Shown one piece after another: positions 5,419-5,429 of a stretch of 5,429 nt of DNA (its first letter is position 1; the number at the start of each line of letters is the position of its first letter). Both the position numbers and the translations under genes were made by a program. Under the pieces are notes generated by a model. That model saw only the letters and a list, made by a program, of their open reading frames with translations. It had not been told where the DNA came from and searched no databases. Source of the DNA: Omnitrophica bacterium RBG_13_46_9 (GTDB lineage: Bacteria; Omnitrophota; Gorgyraeia; JABMRN01; RBG-13-46-9); contig MHFD01000072.1 in NCBI GenBank assembly GCA_001804045.1, forward strand, positions 1,766-7,194, written 5' to 3'.

Positions 5419-5429
5419 TAAAAAAAGCG

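Overview
This is a bacterial stretch of four confident protein genes, all on the minus strand, so transcription runs from high to low coordinates. Two of them carry lipoprotein signal peptides with Ser or Gln after the lipobox Cys, which suits a Gram-negative-type (diderm) cell envelope. There is no rRNA, tRNA, CRISPR array or insertion sequence. The phylum cannot be fixed from this sequence; an uncultured environmental lineage such as Omnitrophota is only a guess.

Layout in transcription order. The right edge (5110-5429) holds short overlapping open frames. One of them (5326 to 5114) reads like a real protein but is broken by a single in-frame TGA, and it ends 4 bp before the next gene. That gene (5109 to 4435) encodes a complete PP-loop ATPase of the Dph6/DUF71 (COG2102) family. 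After it comes a 326-bp gap holding a well-placed Shine-Dalgarno with a 19-codon ORF, and a possible promoter. The next gene (4108 to 2969) is an AT-rich, membrane-anchored SGNH/GDSL-type protein. Then comes a 323-bp gap unusually rich in inverted repeats. It leads into a two-gene operon joined by an ATGA overlap: a lipoprotein of the N-acyl-D-amino-acid deacylase family (2645 to 1014) and a lipoprotein alpha/beta hydrolase (1017 to 91). A further gene may start at the left edge (position 12).

The best-supported functional unit is the lipoprotein pair. Both are exported hydrolases with intact catalytic residues and they are translationally coupled, so a shared role in breaking down an extracytoplasmic amide or ester substrate is reasonable; the substrate is unknown. 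The gap upstream is the most interesting non-coding part. A TATAAT sequence there would start a leader of about 210 nt beginning with an 11-nt arm whose perfect complement lies about 60 nt downstream, and competing shorter stems are possible. The other genes show no clear shared pathway. I see no convincing complete new defence or mobile system here.
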